NCBI GenBank assembly: GCA_019054805.1
Contig: JAHQIY010000001.1
Location: 8,570,501-8,634,500, forward strand
Reading direction: 5' to 3'
DNA: 64,000 nt
Source of the DNA: Brachionus manjavacas
Taxonomy: Eukaryota > Rotifera > Eurotatoria > Ploima > Brachionidae
Positions 63,833 to 64,000 of this stretch are shown here, in pieces. The notes under the pieces were generated by a model, which saw only the letters and a program-made list of their open reading frames with translations, did no database searches and was not told the origin of the DNA. Every line of letters begins with the position of its first letter. Position 1 is the first letter of the stretch. The position numbers and the translations under genes were made by a program.

Positions 63833-64000
63833 GTATTATATCTTTCATCTGGACTAAAATTCATTCTGAATTTATTCTGAATTATTTTAAAGAATATAAT
63901 AGATTAAGTGACTCTTTGATCAACCATCAATTACCATTAAAGCGTTCATATGATCAATTAATTAATTTTTCGTTAGTTTTAATTAGCGCCCTTTGAACAA
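63833..64000. other. Window edge, nothing recognised
   Basis: AT-rich; no feature. Confidence 0.3.

Overview
The window is AT-rich (roughly three quarters A+T) eukaryotic, animal DNA. It carries metazoan genes: PHOX2-like homeobox, actin, EXOSC10, PRPF4B, TMX2, CUSTOS. Introns are very short (many 48-63 bp) with GT..AG ends, the standard code is used, and non-LTR retrotransposons are abundant. Compact genes, tiny introns, low GC, MULE and LINE load and a bacterial-type lysozyme best fit a monogonont rotifer such as Brachionus. That assignment is inference; nothing here proves the species.

Layout. 0-1.6 kb: a two-exon type II membrane glycosyltransferase-like gene (minus). 1.8-5.7 kb: a fold-back element, a decayed DDE transposase and a LINE fragment. 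6.8-10.6 kb: a seven-exon EXOSC10/Rrp6 gene (minus) whose exon phases all fit into 926 residues. 11.4-26.0 kb: the most striking structure, a 4.55-kb near-identical inverted duplication around a 1.2-kb spacer. Each arm holds an identical, intronless, secreted pesticin/T4-type lysozyme gene and a deleted CR1-like LINE. The left arm alone was later split by a nearly intact 4.3-kb LINE (here LINE-A) with gag-like and EN-RT reading frames. 27.3-31.2 kb: a six-exon PRPF4B (PRP4 kinase) gene (minus). 32.9-34.0 kb: SINE and LINE debris. 34.7-35.8 kb: a two-exon PHOX2-like homeobox gene (minus) with two paired-class P3 sites upstream. 37.7-44.3 kb: LINE, MITE, MULE and DDE remnants, including a small FLYWCH/MULE-tail gene. 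45.8-46.9 kb: an intronless actin gene. 48.3-51 kb: MITEs, one nested at a TTAA site, and LINE fragments. 52.5-54.2 kb: TMX2 and CUSTOS, divergently arranged on a 248-bp intergenic region. 55.4-56.4 kb: a second glycosyltransferase-like gene, paralogous to the first with the same intron position. 57-64 kb: LINE and MULE wreckage, in which a recent 5'-truncated LINE-A copy sits inside an older LINE-A copy in opposite orientation at the homologous position.

The host genes are unrelated housekeeping or developmental genes and form no pathway. Two RNA-processing genes (EXOSC10, PRPF4B) and two ER/Golgi-type membrane proteins (TMX2, the glycosyltransferases) are present. The most unusual content is the inverted lysozyme duplication, the shared -1 frame offset at a canonical slippery heptamer in LINE-A, and the nested transposon histories. 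Joins and protein lengths were worked out by eye from splice signals, and family names are from recognition, not database searches.
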